From Streptomyces sp. A1136 (GTDB lineage: Bacteria > Actinomycetota > Actinomycetes > Streptomycetales > Streptomycetaceae), in the NCBI RefSeq assembly GCF_004795055.1, contig NZ_SSBJ01000016.1, positions 106,489-170,488 of the forward strand: DNA of 64,000 bases, written 5' to 3'. Shown here piece after piece: positions 15,699 to 23,924 of this stretch. The notes below the pieces were generated by a model. The model saw only the letters and a program-made list of their open reading frames with translations, was not told the DNA's origin and ran no database searches. The position numbers and the translations under genes are program-made. Numbering within the stretch: the stretch's first letter is position 1; each line of letters opens with the position of its first letter.

Positions 15699-17041
15699 GC
15701 AAACGTCCCCTCGCCGCGGTCCTGACCGCCAACACCGTCTCCATAGCGGGCAGTTCCCTCACCCTCATCGGGGTGCCCTGGTTCGTGCTCCAGACCACCG
15801 GAAGCGCCGGCCGGGCCGGGGTCGTCGCCTTCTGCGCCACTCTGCCCGTGATCGTGGCGGCCCTCGTCGGCGGCCCCGTCATCGACCGGATCGGACGCCG
15901 CCGGGTGTCCGCCGCCTCCGACCTGATCTGCGCGCTGTCCGTCGGCGCCATCCCGCTGCTGCACTACGCGGGGCTGCTGGAGTTCTGGATGCTGTGCGCC
16001 CTGATGGCGCTCGGCGGCCTCGTCCACACCCCGGGCCTGACCGCCCGCGGCGTCCTGCTCCCCGACCTCGCCGAACACGCCGGCACCCCCCTCGCCCGTG
16101 CGGCCGGTTTCTACGACGCCGTCTCGCGCGGTGCCCGCATGATCGGGGCCGCCCTGGCCGGACTGTTGATCGCCGCGTTCGGGGCCGAGTCGATCCTGCT
16201 CGTGGACGCCGCCACCTTCGCCGCGTCGGCTCTGCTGGTCACCGCCTTCCTGCGGGGCGTGCCGGCGGCCGAGCCGCAGCGTGCCGCGGGGAAGATCTCG
16301 TTCGCCGGCTACCGGGGCGAACTCGCGGAGGGCTGGGGCTTCGTGACCCGGTCGCGGCTGCTGCTGGGCATCACCTTGATGGTGATGACGACCAACGGCC
16401 TGGACCAGGGCTGGTCCTCGGTCCTGCTGCCCGTGCACGGCCGCGAGGCCCTCGGCGGTCCCGCCGCGATCGGCCTGATGGTGTCCCTGTTCGGCGGCTC
16501 CGCGCTGCTCGGCGCGCTCCTCTACGGGATGTGGGGCGAGCGGCTGGACCGCCGGACGGTGTTCGCGGTGGCGTTCCTGCTGTGCGGGGCGCCCCGGTAC
16601 CTGGTGGCCGCCGTCACCGACACCCCGTGGCCGCTCGCGGTGACCATGGCGCTGTCGGGGCTGGGGGCGGGCGTGCTCAACCCGATCCTGTCCACGGTGG
16701 TCTACGAGCAGGTGCCGGACGCGCTGCGCAGCCGGGTCGCCGGGGTGACCACGGCGGGCTGTGAGTTGACGATGCCGCTGGGCGGTCTCGCGGCGGGCAT
16801 GCTGGTCGACGGTTTCGGCGCCGCCCCGGCGCTCCTCGCCTTCGGCGGCGTCTGCCTGTTGGCGACGCTGAGCCCCCTGGTGTTCCCGGCCTGGCGCGGC
16901 ATGGACCGTCCGGCGCTCCCGGGAGGACCGGAGGTGCCGGGAGGGCCGGAGGGCGCGCGGGTGGCGGCGGCCGGTGCCCCCGTGCCGGCGGCGGGTCCGC
17001 CCGTACCGGTCAGCAGGACGGAACCGGCGCCCCTCGGTTGA
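15695..17041 (+). CDS. MFS exporter
   Basis: A 448-residue major facilitator with about 12 membrane helices, beginning SKRPLAAVLTANTVSIAGSSL. The loop 2-3 signature is seen as GGPVIDRIGRRRVSAASD, and the helix-5 region as GAALAGLLIAAFGA. The profile resembles MFS_3-type exporters of macrolides or enterobactin. The last 45 residues are a Pro/Gly/Val-rich tail that overlaps, by 32 bases, the 3' end of the convergent S16 protease gene. It is translationally coupled to the HTH gene upstream. The substrate is unknown. Confidence 0.9.
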   Translation: MSKRPLAAVLTANTVSIAGSSLTLIGVPWFVLQTTGSAGRAGVVAFCATLPVIVAALVGGPVIDRIGRRRVSAASDLICALSVGAIPLLHYAGLLEFWMLCALMALGGLVHTPGLTARGVLLPDLAEHAGTPLARAAGFYDAVSRGARMIGAALAGLLIAAFGAESILLVDAATFAASALLVTAFLRGVPAAEPQRAAGKISFAGYRGELAEGWGFVTRSRLLLGITLMVMTTNGLDQGWSSVLLPVHGREALGGPAAIGLMVSLFGGSALLGALLYGMWGERLDRRTVFAVAFLLCGAPRYLVAAVTDTPWPLAVTMALSGLGAGVLNPILSTVVYEQVPDALRSRVAGVTTAGCELTMPLGGLAAGMLVDGFGAAPALLAFGGVCLLATLSPLVFPAWRGMDRPALPGGPEVPGGPEGARVAAAGAPVPAAGPPVPVSRTEPAPLG

Positions 17042-17807
17042 GTGCGCGGAGGGCGTCCACCGCGCTGGTCAACGAGGTGACGGGGATCAGCCGGAGTCCC
17101 TCGGGGAGCTCGGAGCGGGCGTCGGAGCACTCCGCCTTCGGGACGAGGAACACGCTCGCCCCGTCGCGCTTGGCGGCCTGCGTCTTGAGGGCGACACCGC
17201 CGACCGCGCCGACGTCGCCCCCGGCGTCGATGGTTCCCGTACCGGCGATGACGCGGCCTCCGGTGAGGTCGCCGCCGCTGCCGTCGCCGTCGAGCTTGTC
17301 GACGATGCCCAGGGAGAACAGCAGGCCGGCGCTGGGGCCGCCGACGTCGGCCAGGTGGAGCTCGGCCTTCACCGTCTTGGGGTCCTTGCGCAGGTAACCG
17401 AGCGCGGCCTCGGAGGCGCTCGACTGGGACGTGGCCATTTCCTCCAGGTTGTGCTGCTCGATCTCCTTGTCGCTTCCGCCCGACGGGTAGACGGCCTCCC
17501 GGGGCATGACGGCCCGGGTGTGGTCGAACCAGCGGGAGACGAGTTCGGGCAGCCGTACCGTCGAGGAGGGGCCGGTGGCCTGGATGGTGGTCATCCGCAG
17601 CTGGCCCCTGGTCTCCCGGGTGGGGGCGCCGGTGACGACGATGACGGGCTTGCCGTCGCGCGCGCCGAGCACGTCGGCGGTGAGCCCCGGCTGGGCGATC
17701 ACGAAGGGCAGCGGCGCGAAGGCCGCCGCGACGAACAGCCCGAGGACGGGCAGGGCGCAGAGGCCCAGGGCAGCGGGACGCGGCAGACGTGTGAGGCGAG
17801 AGAGCAC
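17010..17807 (-). CDS. Membrane-anchored Lon-type (S16, YlbL-like) protease
   Basis: A 265-residue protein with an N-terminal membrane helix (about 12-36, AALGLCALPVLGLFVAAAFA) and a C-terminal Lon proteolytic domain. The catalytic serine is Ser159 in GGPSAGLLFSLG, and the lysine of the dyad is most likely Lys208 in GGVALKTQAAK. YlbL of Bacillus carries a PDZ domain between these parts; here the middle is short, so a full PDZ is doubtful. The GTG at 17807 is preceded by TAGATT seven bases earlier, suggesting a leaderless mRNA. The active site should face outside the cell. It is convergent with the MFS gene and overlaps it by 32 bases. Confidence 0.88.
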   Translation of the reverse strand: MLSRLTRLPRPAALGLCALPVLGLFVAAAFAPLPFVIAQPGLTADVLGARDGKPVIVVTGAPTRETRGQLRMTTIQATGPSSTVRLPELVSRWFDHTRAVMPREAVYPSGGSDKEIEQHNLEEMATSQSSASEAALGYLRKDPKTVKAELHLADVGGPSAGLLFSLGIVDKLDGDGSGGDLTGGRVIAGTGTIDAGGDVGAVGGVALKTQAAKRDGASVFLVPKAECSDARSELPEGLRLIPVTSLTSAVDALRALNRGAPVPSC

Positions 17808-17952
17808 TCGGTCAATCTATCGGGCCCGTGCGGAACGCCATCGTGCGCACGCCAGTGCCCGCGCCCCGGCGGACCGGGACCCGGCGCCCGCCCCGCCCCG
17901 CCGCAGGAGGCCTCGGCGCGAGCCCGTAGGCGCCACATCACGCGCGCCGGCC

Positions 17953-18027
17953 CATCGGCGCGGGCCGGTGGCGCGGGCGTCGGCGCGGGCCGGTGGCGCG
18001 GACATCGGCGCGGGGCGGTGGCGCGGA
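17953..18027. repeat. 25-base tandem repeat, three copies
   Basis: Three adjacent 25-base units of the form CATCGGCGCGGGCCGGTGGC plus GCGGG differ at only a few positions. They end five bases from the IclR stop codon, in the gap before the S16 protease gene. No coding role is visible. Confidence 0.9.
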
Positions 18028-18032
18028 AGGGC

Positions 18033-18674
18033 TCAGCGCAGGGCGTCGGCGACCTCGCGGGCCGCGTCGACCACGCGCGGGCCGACCCGCTCGGGCACGG
18101 CGTCGGCCAGCATGACCACGCCGACGCTGCCCTCCAAGCCGGTGATGCCGACCAGTGGCGCCGCGGCGCCACTGGCGCCCGCTTCGAGCTCCCCGTGGGT
18201 CAGGGTGTACCCGGGCTCCGTGAGCGCGCCCTGACGGGCGGCCAGGATGGCCCGCCCGGCGGCCCCGCGGTCCAGCGGGTGGCGGAAGCCGGCCCGGTAG
18301 GCCACGTGGTAGTCGGTCCAGGTCGGTTCCACGACGGCCACCGCGAGCGCCTCGGTGCCGTCGACGAGCGTCAGGTGCGCGGTGGCCCCGATGTCCTCGG
18401 CGAGGGAGCGCAGCGCGGGCAGGGCCGCCTCGCGGACGAGCGGGTGGACCTGACGTCCCAGCCGGAGCACGCCGAGCCCGACCCTGGCCCGGCCGCCGAG
18501 GTCGCGGCGGACCAGGGCGTGCTGTTCGAGCGTGGCGAGCAGACGGTAGACGACGGTGCGGTTGACACCGAGGCGGTTGGAGAGCTCGGTGACGGTCAGA
18601 CCGTGGTCGGTGTCCGCGAGCAGCTTGAGAACCCTGAGCCCTCGGTCGAGGGTCTGGGAGGTTTCCGCAGTCAC
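18033..18674 (-). CDS. IclR family transcriptional regulator
   Basis: A 213-residue regulator. The helix-turn-helix is TLDRGLRVLKLLADTDHGLT followed by VTELSNRLGVNRTVVYRLLATLEQH (about 8-55). The effector domain begins near 85 (VHPLVREAALPALRSLAEDIG) and includes GFRHPLDRGAAGRAILA. The C-terminus is shorter than many IclR proteins (usually 240-260), because the last helix is trimmed. The start is the GTG at 18674 behind GGAGAGG. Nothing in the neighbourhood identifies its target, and no catabolic operon adjoins it. Confidence 0.9.
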   Translation of the reverse strand: MTAETSQTLDRGLRVLKLLADTDHGLTVTELSNRLGVNRTVVYRLLATLEQHALVRRDLGGRARVGLGVLRLGRQVHPLVREAALPALRSLAEDIGATAHLTLVDGTEALAVAVVEPTWTDYHVAYRAGFRHPLDRGAAGRAILAARQGALTEPGYTLTHGELEAGASGAAAPLVGITGLEGSVGVVMLADAVPERVGPRVVDAAREVADALR

Positions 18675-19133
18675 GACGCCTCTCCCTCTTTCACTGGGCG
18701 GCGGTGACTCTCGCGGGGTGGAGCGCTGCCGGTCCCTCGGCGACGCACGGAGAGGCCGCCGGTTGCGGCCATGGCATGGCTCCGGCTGCGCTCCCGCGGC
18801 GGCGCTGCCACGGGGCGTTCGATGCGGGGACAGTAGCGAGCAGGTCCGCTTAGCGGAAGACCTCGTCCACAATCCGGGCGCCTAGCGCCGGTTTGTTCCG
18901 TTTTTTTCCGGCCCGTGTGTCAATTCGTGATGTTCTTGCGTCTGAATTTCTTTCGAGTGACAACCACTGCCCCGCGTTCATGTCCGTAGCGGACCCGCGC
19001 CGCGTCGAGCGACCGACCGAGGGACGAACGCCCCATATCGAATCCGACGTCGATCACGTCGATCAACGGTACGAGGGCCGATCGCGCACGGACCGGTCCT
19101 CGTACCCGCGGCGACGCGCGGTGACGACACGCG
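18675..19133. other. Intergenic region between helicase and IclR genes, 459 bases
   Basis: Both flanking genes run on the minus strand. The part 18890-18970 contains an unusual T-rich run (GTTTTTTTCC) and is clearly less GC-rich, as expected for a promoter area or a terminator. Short open frames cross it, but none has codon bias and a ribosome site that would persuade me. Confidence 0.45.
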
Positions 19134-20918
19134 TCACCGCATCCGGGTGGCCCACTCCTGGACCTTCTTGATGCGCTCCCGCAGCTGCCCCGCCGTCGCC
19201 TCCGCGCTCGGCGGGCCGCCGCACACCCGGCGCAGCTCCGTGTGGATCACCCCGTGCGGCTTGCCGCTCTGGTGGACGTACGCGCCGACCATCGTGTTCA
19301 GCGACTTGCGGAGCTCCAGCAGCTCCTTGTGCGAAACCACAGGGCGCCGGTCGGCGGGCAGCTCCAGCAGGTCCGCCTCGGTGTCCGGCTTGCGCCGGCT
19401 GTGCGCGATCTGCCGGGACTGCCGCTTCTGGAGCAGCATCTGCACCTGGTCGGGCTCCAGCAGTCCGGGGATGCCCAGGTAGTCCTGTTCCTCCTCGCTG
19501 CCGGGGTGCGCCTGCATGCCGAATTCGGCGCCGTCGTAGAGCACCCGGTCGAAGACGGCGTCGGACTCCAGCGCCTCGAAGGACATCTGCTCGTCCTCGC
19601 CGGTGTCCTCGTCCTCCAGTTTGTTCGCCTCGTCCATTTCCTTCTCGGACTCGGCATAAGGGTCTTCCTCACCCTGTTTCTTCGGTTTGTCGAGAACGTG
19701 GTCCCGTTCGACTTCCATCTCATTGGCGAATCCGAGCAGGTACGGAATCGTCGGAAGGAACACGGAAGCGGTCTCGCCGCGCCGGCGTGAACGTACGAAA
19801 CGACCCACGGCCTGCGCGAAGAACAGCGGTGTCGAAATGGTGGTGGCATAAACGCCCACGGCGAGGCGCGGTACGTCGACGCCTTCCGACACCATCCGCA
19901 CCGCGACCATCCAGCGGTCGTCGCCCGCGCTGAAGTCGTCGATCCGCTTCGAGGCCCCGGTGTCGTCGGACAGGACGACGGTCGGCTTGCTCCCGGTGAT
20001 CTCCCGGATCAGCTTGGCGTACGCGCGCGCCGAGTCCTGGTCGGAGGCGATGACGAGGCCGCCGGCGTCGGGGATGCCCTTGCGGACCTCCGTCAGCCGC
20101 TGGTCGGCGGCGCGCAGTACGTTCGGCATCCAGTCGCCGCGCGGGTCCAGCGCGGTGCGCCAGGCCTGCGAGATGGCGTCCTTGGTCATCGGCTCGCCCA
20201 GGCGGGCGGCGATCTCGTCGCCCGCCTTGGTGCGCCAGCGCATGTTGCCGCTGTAGGAGAGGAAGATGACGGGCCGCACGACGCCGTCGCCGAGGGCGTT
20301 CCCGTAGCCGTAGGTGTAGTCGGCCGACGACCGCCGGATGCCGTCGTTGCCTTCCTCGTACGTCACGAACGGGATCGGGTTGGTGTCGGACCGGAAGGGC
20401 GTACCGGTCAGCGCGAGCCGGCGGGTGGCCGGGTCGAACGCCTCCAGGCAGGCCTCGCCCCAGGACTTGGAGTCGCCCGCGTGGTGGATCTCGTCGAGGA
20501 TCACCAGGGTCTTGCGTTGCTCGCACCGGTTGCGGTGCAGCATCGGGCGGACGCCGACGCCCGCGTAGGTGACGGCGACGCCGTGGTAGTCCTTGCTCAG
20601 CGGTCCGGCGGAGTACTCCGGGTCGAGCCGGATGCCTATCCGGGCGGCGGCCTCGGCCCACTGCTTCTTGAGGTGCTCGGTCGGCGCGACGACGGTCACC
20701 TGCTGCACGACGTGGTGGTGCAGCAGCCAGGAGGCGAGGGTCAGCGCGAAGGTGGTCTTGCCCGCGCCGGGGGTCGCGACGGCGAGGAAGTCGCGCGGCT
20801 GCGTCTCCAGGTATCGGCCCAGCGCACTCTCCTGCCAGGCACGCAGCTTGCTGGCGGTACCCCACGGCGCGCGACCGGGGAAGGCGGGTGAGAGGTGGTG
20901 GGAGGCGGTAGTAGTCAC
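19134..20918 (-). CDS. DEAD/DEAH-box (SF2) helicase
   Basis: A 594-residue SF2 helicase. Motif I is ATPGAGKTTFAL near residue 50, motif II is ILDEIHHAG near 142, motif III is LTGTPFRSDTNP near 172, motif V is MVSEGVDVPRL near 350 and motif VI is QAVGRFVRSRRRG near 375. An acidic linker (EDPYAESEKEMDEANKLEDE) and a roughly 150-residue C-terminal domain ending in EWATRMR follow. The layout resembles XPB/type III restriction-like helicases found throughout actinobacteria. No methyltransferase or nuclease partner adjoins, so a DNA repair or processing role is only inferred. The start is a GTG with GGAG four bases upstream. Confidence 0.88.
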   Translation of the reverse strand: MTTTASHHLSPAFPGRAPWGTASKLRAWQESALGRYLETQPRDFLAVATPGAGKTTFALTLASWLLHHHVVQQVTVVAPTEHLKKQWAEAAARIGIRLDPEYSAGPLSKDYHGVAVTYAGVGVRPMLHRNRCEQRKTLVILDEIHHAGDSKSWGEACLEAFDPATRRLALTGTPFRSDTNPIPFVTYEEGNDGIRRSSADYTYGYGNALGDGVVRPVIFLSYSGNMRWRTKAGDEIAARLGEPMTKDAISQAWRTALDPRGDWMPNVLRAADQRLTEVRKGIPDAGGLVIASDQDSARAYAKLIREITGSKPTVVLSDDTGASKRIDDFSAGDDRWMVAVRMVSEGVDVPRLAVGVYATTISTPLFFAQAVGRFVRSRRRGETASVFLPTIPYLLGFANEMEVERDHVLDKPKKQGEEDPYAESEKEMDEANKLEDEDTGEDEQMSFEALESDAVFDRVLYDGAEFGMQAHPGSEEEQDYLGIPGLLEPDQVQMLLQKRQSRQIAHSRRKPDTEADLLELPADRRPVVSHKELLELRKSLNTMVGAYVHQSGKPHGVIHTELRRVCGGPPSAEATAGQLRERIKKVQEWATRMR

Positions 20919-21120
20919 GGTCTCCGGTTCGTCGCTCTCGGCAGTCGTACGTAGGACAACCGGGCCACCCTACCGGTGCGGGACCGCCCCCCGACGAGGG
21001 ACAGGCCCGCGACCTCGACGGGTGCGGCGAGCGTCACACGGGCCCGGTGCCCACCACCCGACTCGGCGCAGGCCCCGGGCTCGGGCCCGGGCCGAACCAC
21101 GGGAGTGCCGCCCGGCCGGA

Positions 21121-21460
21121 CCGGGGTCGCGGCGGGGTCGCGGGTCCGGGTGGGGACTTGGCCGGGTCGGGGGCCGGCGGGGCGGGGGCGGGCCTGGCCG
21201 GGGCGGCGTCAGGGTTCGGGCAGGGACGGGTCCGGCCTGGCCGGGCGGGGTCCAGCCCGGGTCGAGATCCGACGGGTCGGGGCCCGGGTGGGACTTGGCC
21301 GGATCGGAGGCCGGCGGGGCGCGGGCGGGCCTGGCCGGATCGAGGGCTGGCGGGTCGGGGCCCGGGCGAGGTCAGGGCGGGGTCAGGCCTGGCCCGGTCG
21401 AGGGCCGGCAGGGTTGGGGGCCCGGGCGGGGTCAGGGCCTGGCCGGGGGGGGTCCAGCCG
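21121..21460. repeat. Degenerate GC-rich direct repeats
   Basis: A block of about 60 bases at 21151-21210 (containing GACTTGGCCGGGTCGG, GGCCGGCGGGGC and GGGCGGGCCTGGCCGG) recurs almost unchanged at 21274-21338, with shorter partial copies to 21460. The field covers the 3' end of the MFS gene and most of the gap to the helicase (20919-21382), in which I see no gene. The copies look like remnants of tandem duplication. Confidence 0.75.
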
Positions 21461-22897
21461 GGTCGCGACCCAGGCGCCGACCAGCGCCACGGCGGCCATG
21501 GGCAGGAACACGGCCACGAACGCGGTCGGGTGCGAGGCGGTCGCGCCCGCGCCCCGCGCGAGGCCGTGCCCGGCGCCGACCGCACCCCCGCCGAGCGCCG
21601 CGAACGCCGCGCCGCCCGCCGCCAGCAGCACCACGTTCGCCAGCGCGTCCGAGATCTGCAGCGCGGCGGAGTTGGCCCCGGCCTCCTGCGGCGGGGACAA
21701 CTTCATCAGCAACACACCCGTCGGTCCGATGACGAGGCCCATGCCGAAACACCCCAGACCCCACGCCAGCGCCGGCGTCCACACCGGCACCCAAGGCACC
21801 AGCACGGCCGGCGCCGTCGCGATGGCCACGGCCACCATCACCATCCCGGCCACCATCAGCCGCTGCCGGTACGGCTCCATCCGCCCCTTGGACTGCACCC
21901 ACGAACCGACCGCCCACGTCAGCCCGCCGAGCGCCAGCGAGAACCCCGCCATGGTCGGGCTCAGACCCCGCTGGGTGACCAGCATCAGCGGCACGAAGCT
22001 CTCCGCCGCGATGAACGCCCCGGCCGCGACCCCGCGCAGCAGCACCACCGACGGCAGCCCCCGCCGCGCCCGGTACGTCCCGCGCGGCAGCAACCCCCGC
22101 ACCGCCGGCACCAACAGGGCCGCGCCCACGACGCCCGGCAGCAGCGACAGCCACCGCAGGTCCTGGGCCGCGTACTGGAGCAACCCCGCGCCCGCGGAGA
22201 TGCCGAGGGCCAGCCGGATACGCCGTCGGTCGAACGGGTCCGGGCCGTCCGCCGTCCGCACCGGGCCGCCCGCGGTCCGGCGGATCGCCGGCAGGGCCAC
22301 GACCAGCGGTACGACGACCAGCACGGGGATCGCCAGGAACACCCAGCGCCACCCGAGCCGCTCGGTCACCGTCCCGGCGGCCAGCGGCCCCACGATCGAC
22401 GGCACCACCCAGCTCGCGGCGAAGGCCGCCATGATGGCGGGCCTCAGCCGTTCCTCGTAGGCCCGGCTGACGACGACGTACAGGGCGACGATCACCAGCC
22501 CGCCCCCGAACCCCTGCACCGCCCGCCCGAGCAGGAACACCCACATCACACCGGCGGTCCCCGACACCACCAGCCCGGCGGCGAACGCCCCGATCCCGAC
22601 GGCGAGCGGCCGCAGCGGACCCTGGAGGTCGGCCCACTGGCCGGCGAGCACCATGCCGAAGAGGCTGGTCGTGAAGTAGGCGGAGAAGGCGAAGGCGTAG
22701 AGCCCGATCCCGTCCAACTCGCGGGCCGCGACGGGCATCGCCGTGCCCACGGCGGTGGCCTCGAAGGCGATCAGGAATATGACGGAGACCATCCCGATGC
22801 TCAGCGTCCGGTACGGCGGTGCGAGGACCCCACCCTGCGACGGGGGCGGAACGGACGCGTCGGCCGTCTGGGGGACACGGGGCTTCAGGACACTCAT
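21383..22897 (-). CDS. MFS transporter (14-helix drug exporter-like)
   Basis: A 504-residue major facilitator of the DHA2-like exporter class: IGMVSVIFLIAFEATAVGTA (helix 1), GQWADLQGPLRPLAVG (loop 2-3), and WVVPSIVGPLAAGTVTERLG with a G-rich helix 5 and WRWVFL. The N-terminal 40 residues are cytoplasmic. The start is the ATG at 22897 (MSVLKPRVPQ). The extreme C-terminal tail (PPRPGPDPARAPNPAGPRPG) is encoded by the GC-rich repeats, so its length may vary between strains. It is divergent from tRNA-Cys. The substrate is unknown. Confidence 0.88.
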   Translation of the reverse strand: MSVLKPRVPQTADASVPPPSQGGVLAPPYRTLSIGMVSVIFLIAFEATAVGTAMPVAARELDGIGLYAFAFSAYFTTSLFGMVLAGQWADLQGPLRPLAVGIGAFAAGLVVSGTAGVMWVFLLGRAVQGFGGGLVIVALYVVVSRAYEERLRPAIMAAFAASWVVPSIVGPLAAGTVTERLGWRWVFLAIPVLVVVPLVVALPAIRRTAGGPVRTADGPDPFDRRRIRLALGISAGAGLLQYAAQDLRWLSLLPGVVGAALLVPAVRGLLPRGTYRARRGLPSVVLLRGVAAGAFIAAESFVPLMLVTQRGLSPTMAGFSLALGGLTWAVGSWVQSKGRMEPYRQRLMVAGMVMVAVAIATAPAVLVPWVPVWTPALAWGLGCFGMGLVIGPTGVLLMKLSPPQEAGANSAALQISDALANVVLLAAGGAAFAALGGGAVGAGHGLARGAGATASHPTAFVAVFLPMAAVALVGAWVATRLDPPRPGPDPARAPNPAGPRPGQA

Positions 22898-23078
22898 CGC
22901 CCCAGGGTAAGGTCCGTAGCCCGGTCTCGACCCTGTCATTTTGACGGATCCGCCGCTCCGCCTCCGGGCCTACGCCCGCCCCGGTTGTGAACGGAGCATG
23001 GCAGTCGCATTGCACCCCGGCCGCCCCCCTTCCCCGCCTCCCCCACCCCCTCGTACGGTCGACCCATCACCACCACCC

Positions 23079-23150
23079 AGCCGTGTGCCCGAGTGGTTGA
23101 GGGACTCGCCTGCAAAGCGAGTTACGCCGGTTCGATTCCGGTCACGGCTT
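23079..23150 (+). tRNA. tRNA-Cys (GCA)
   Basis: A complete cloverleaf: acceptor stem AGCCGTG with CACGGCT (7 perfect pairs), D-arm CCC/GGG, anticodon stem CTCGC/GCGAG with loop CTGCAAA giving anticodon GCA, a four-base variable loop, T-arm GCCGG/CCGGT with loop TTCGATT, and discriminator T73 as in cysteine tRNAs. The 3' CCA is not encoded (TTCCG). The DNA next to it is a plausible integration site, but I found no second copy of its 3' end in the window. Confidence 0.95.
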
Positions 23151-23155
23151 CCGAA

Positions 23156-23194
23156 GCGGCCCGCCCCGGGACTCCACCCCCGGGAGCGGGCCGC
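23156..23194. terminator. Hairpin between tRNA-Cys and lipoprotein gene
   Basis: GCGGCCCGC pairs with GCGGGCCGC and an inner CCCGGG pairs with itself, with one bulged base. It begins six bases after the tRNA and also lies just past the stop of the minus-strand lipoprotein gene. Confidence 0.7.
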
Positions 23195-23210
23195 GGCTTT
23201 GCCCGTTCCG

Positions 23211-23924
23211 CTACCGGGTGGGGGCGGCCTTCTCCTTCACCACCAAGCGCTCCGGCAGACCACCGCCGTCCTTACAGCCCAGCTCCTTGGCCATGGCCCG
23301 CGCGGCGGAGTGGACGATGGTGAGGTTCGCCTCGCGCGGGGCGGCATCGACCGTGGTGCTCGACATGTCGCCGACGCTCGCGCGCGCCGCGATCGGCACG
23401 GACTTCTCCGGGCCACCCAGCCGCGTGCTAACACAGTCGAAGTAGAGCCGCGCCTGCCGTGCGTTGGCGAGGGCATTGCGGCCCAGGTCGTACTCCCAGT
23501 AGTAGCCCTGGCCGCTCTCACTGTGCTCGTACTTGCGCGTGGCCTCGCTCTCAATCTCGAAGCTCACGAAGACAACGTGGCGATTCATCGAATCGACCGG
23601 CCTGGCTTCACACACAGCGTCGACGTGGGATTCCCCGTTCGCTTGAAAGCCCTGCACCAACGCACGCGCCGCCGAGGACACGTCCTGGACGTCCCTGGGC
23701 GGCGGCTTGAACGCGGCTCCGGCCGTCAGCAGGTTCAACGCCCGGACGGCATCGGCAGTGAGTAGCCCCCCGGGGCACACCTCGGAACCGGTCAACTCGC
23801 GGGGAGCCTGATCCGGCTCATCGGCCCCGCATCCGCCGAGGAGCATGCCGATGGCCAACAACGGTACGGGCAACCGTCGCCAAGGCATCGCACCGAATCT
23901 GCGGGCCGGAACCACGTTGTTCAT
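23211..23924 (-). CDS. Lipoprotein of the type VII-like cluster
   Basis: A 237-residue putative lipoprotein. The signal peptide WRRLPVPLLAIGMLLGGC ends in a lipobox (LGGC), so the mature protein would be lipid-anchored outside the membrane. Three more cysteines are present (EVCPGG, VDAVCEA, LYFDCVS, plus one in LGCKDGG). I do not recognise the domain. The ATG at 23924 overlaps the stop of the upstream gene (ATGA); a GTG at 23915 has a better-spaced GGGGAGG and is an alternative start. As the last gene of the cluster, after a large putative exported protein, an immunity or accessory role is conceivable, but this is inference. Confidence 0.75.
   Translation of the reverse strand: MNNVVPARRFGAMPWRRLPVPLLAIGMLLGGCGADEPDQAPRELTGSEVCPGGLLTADAVRALNLLTAGAAFKPPPRDVQDVSSAARALVQGFQANGESHVDAVCEARPVDSMNRHVVFVSFEIESEATRKYEHSESGQGYYWEYDLGRNALANARQARLYFDCVSTRLGGPEKSVPIAARASVGDMSSTTVDAAPREANLTIVHSAARAMAKELGCKDGGGLPERLVVKEKAAPTR

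Noticed and set aside
18893..19171. Plus-strand frame of 92 codons in the gap before the helicase
   Set aside because: It starts with TTG, lacks a ribosome site, and overlaps the helicase 3' end.
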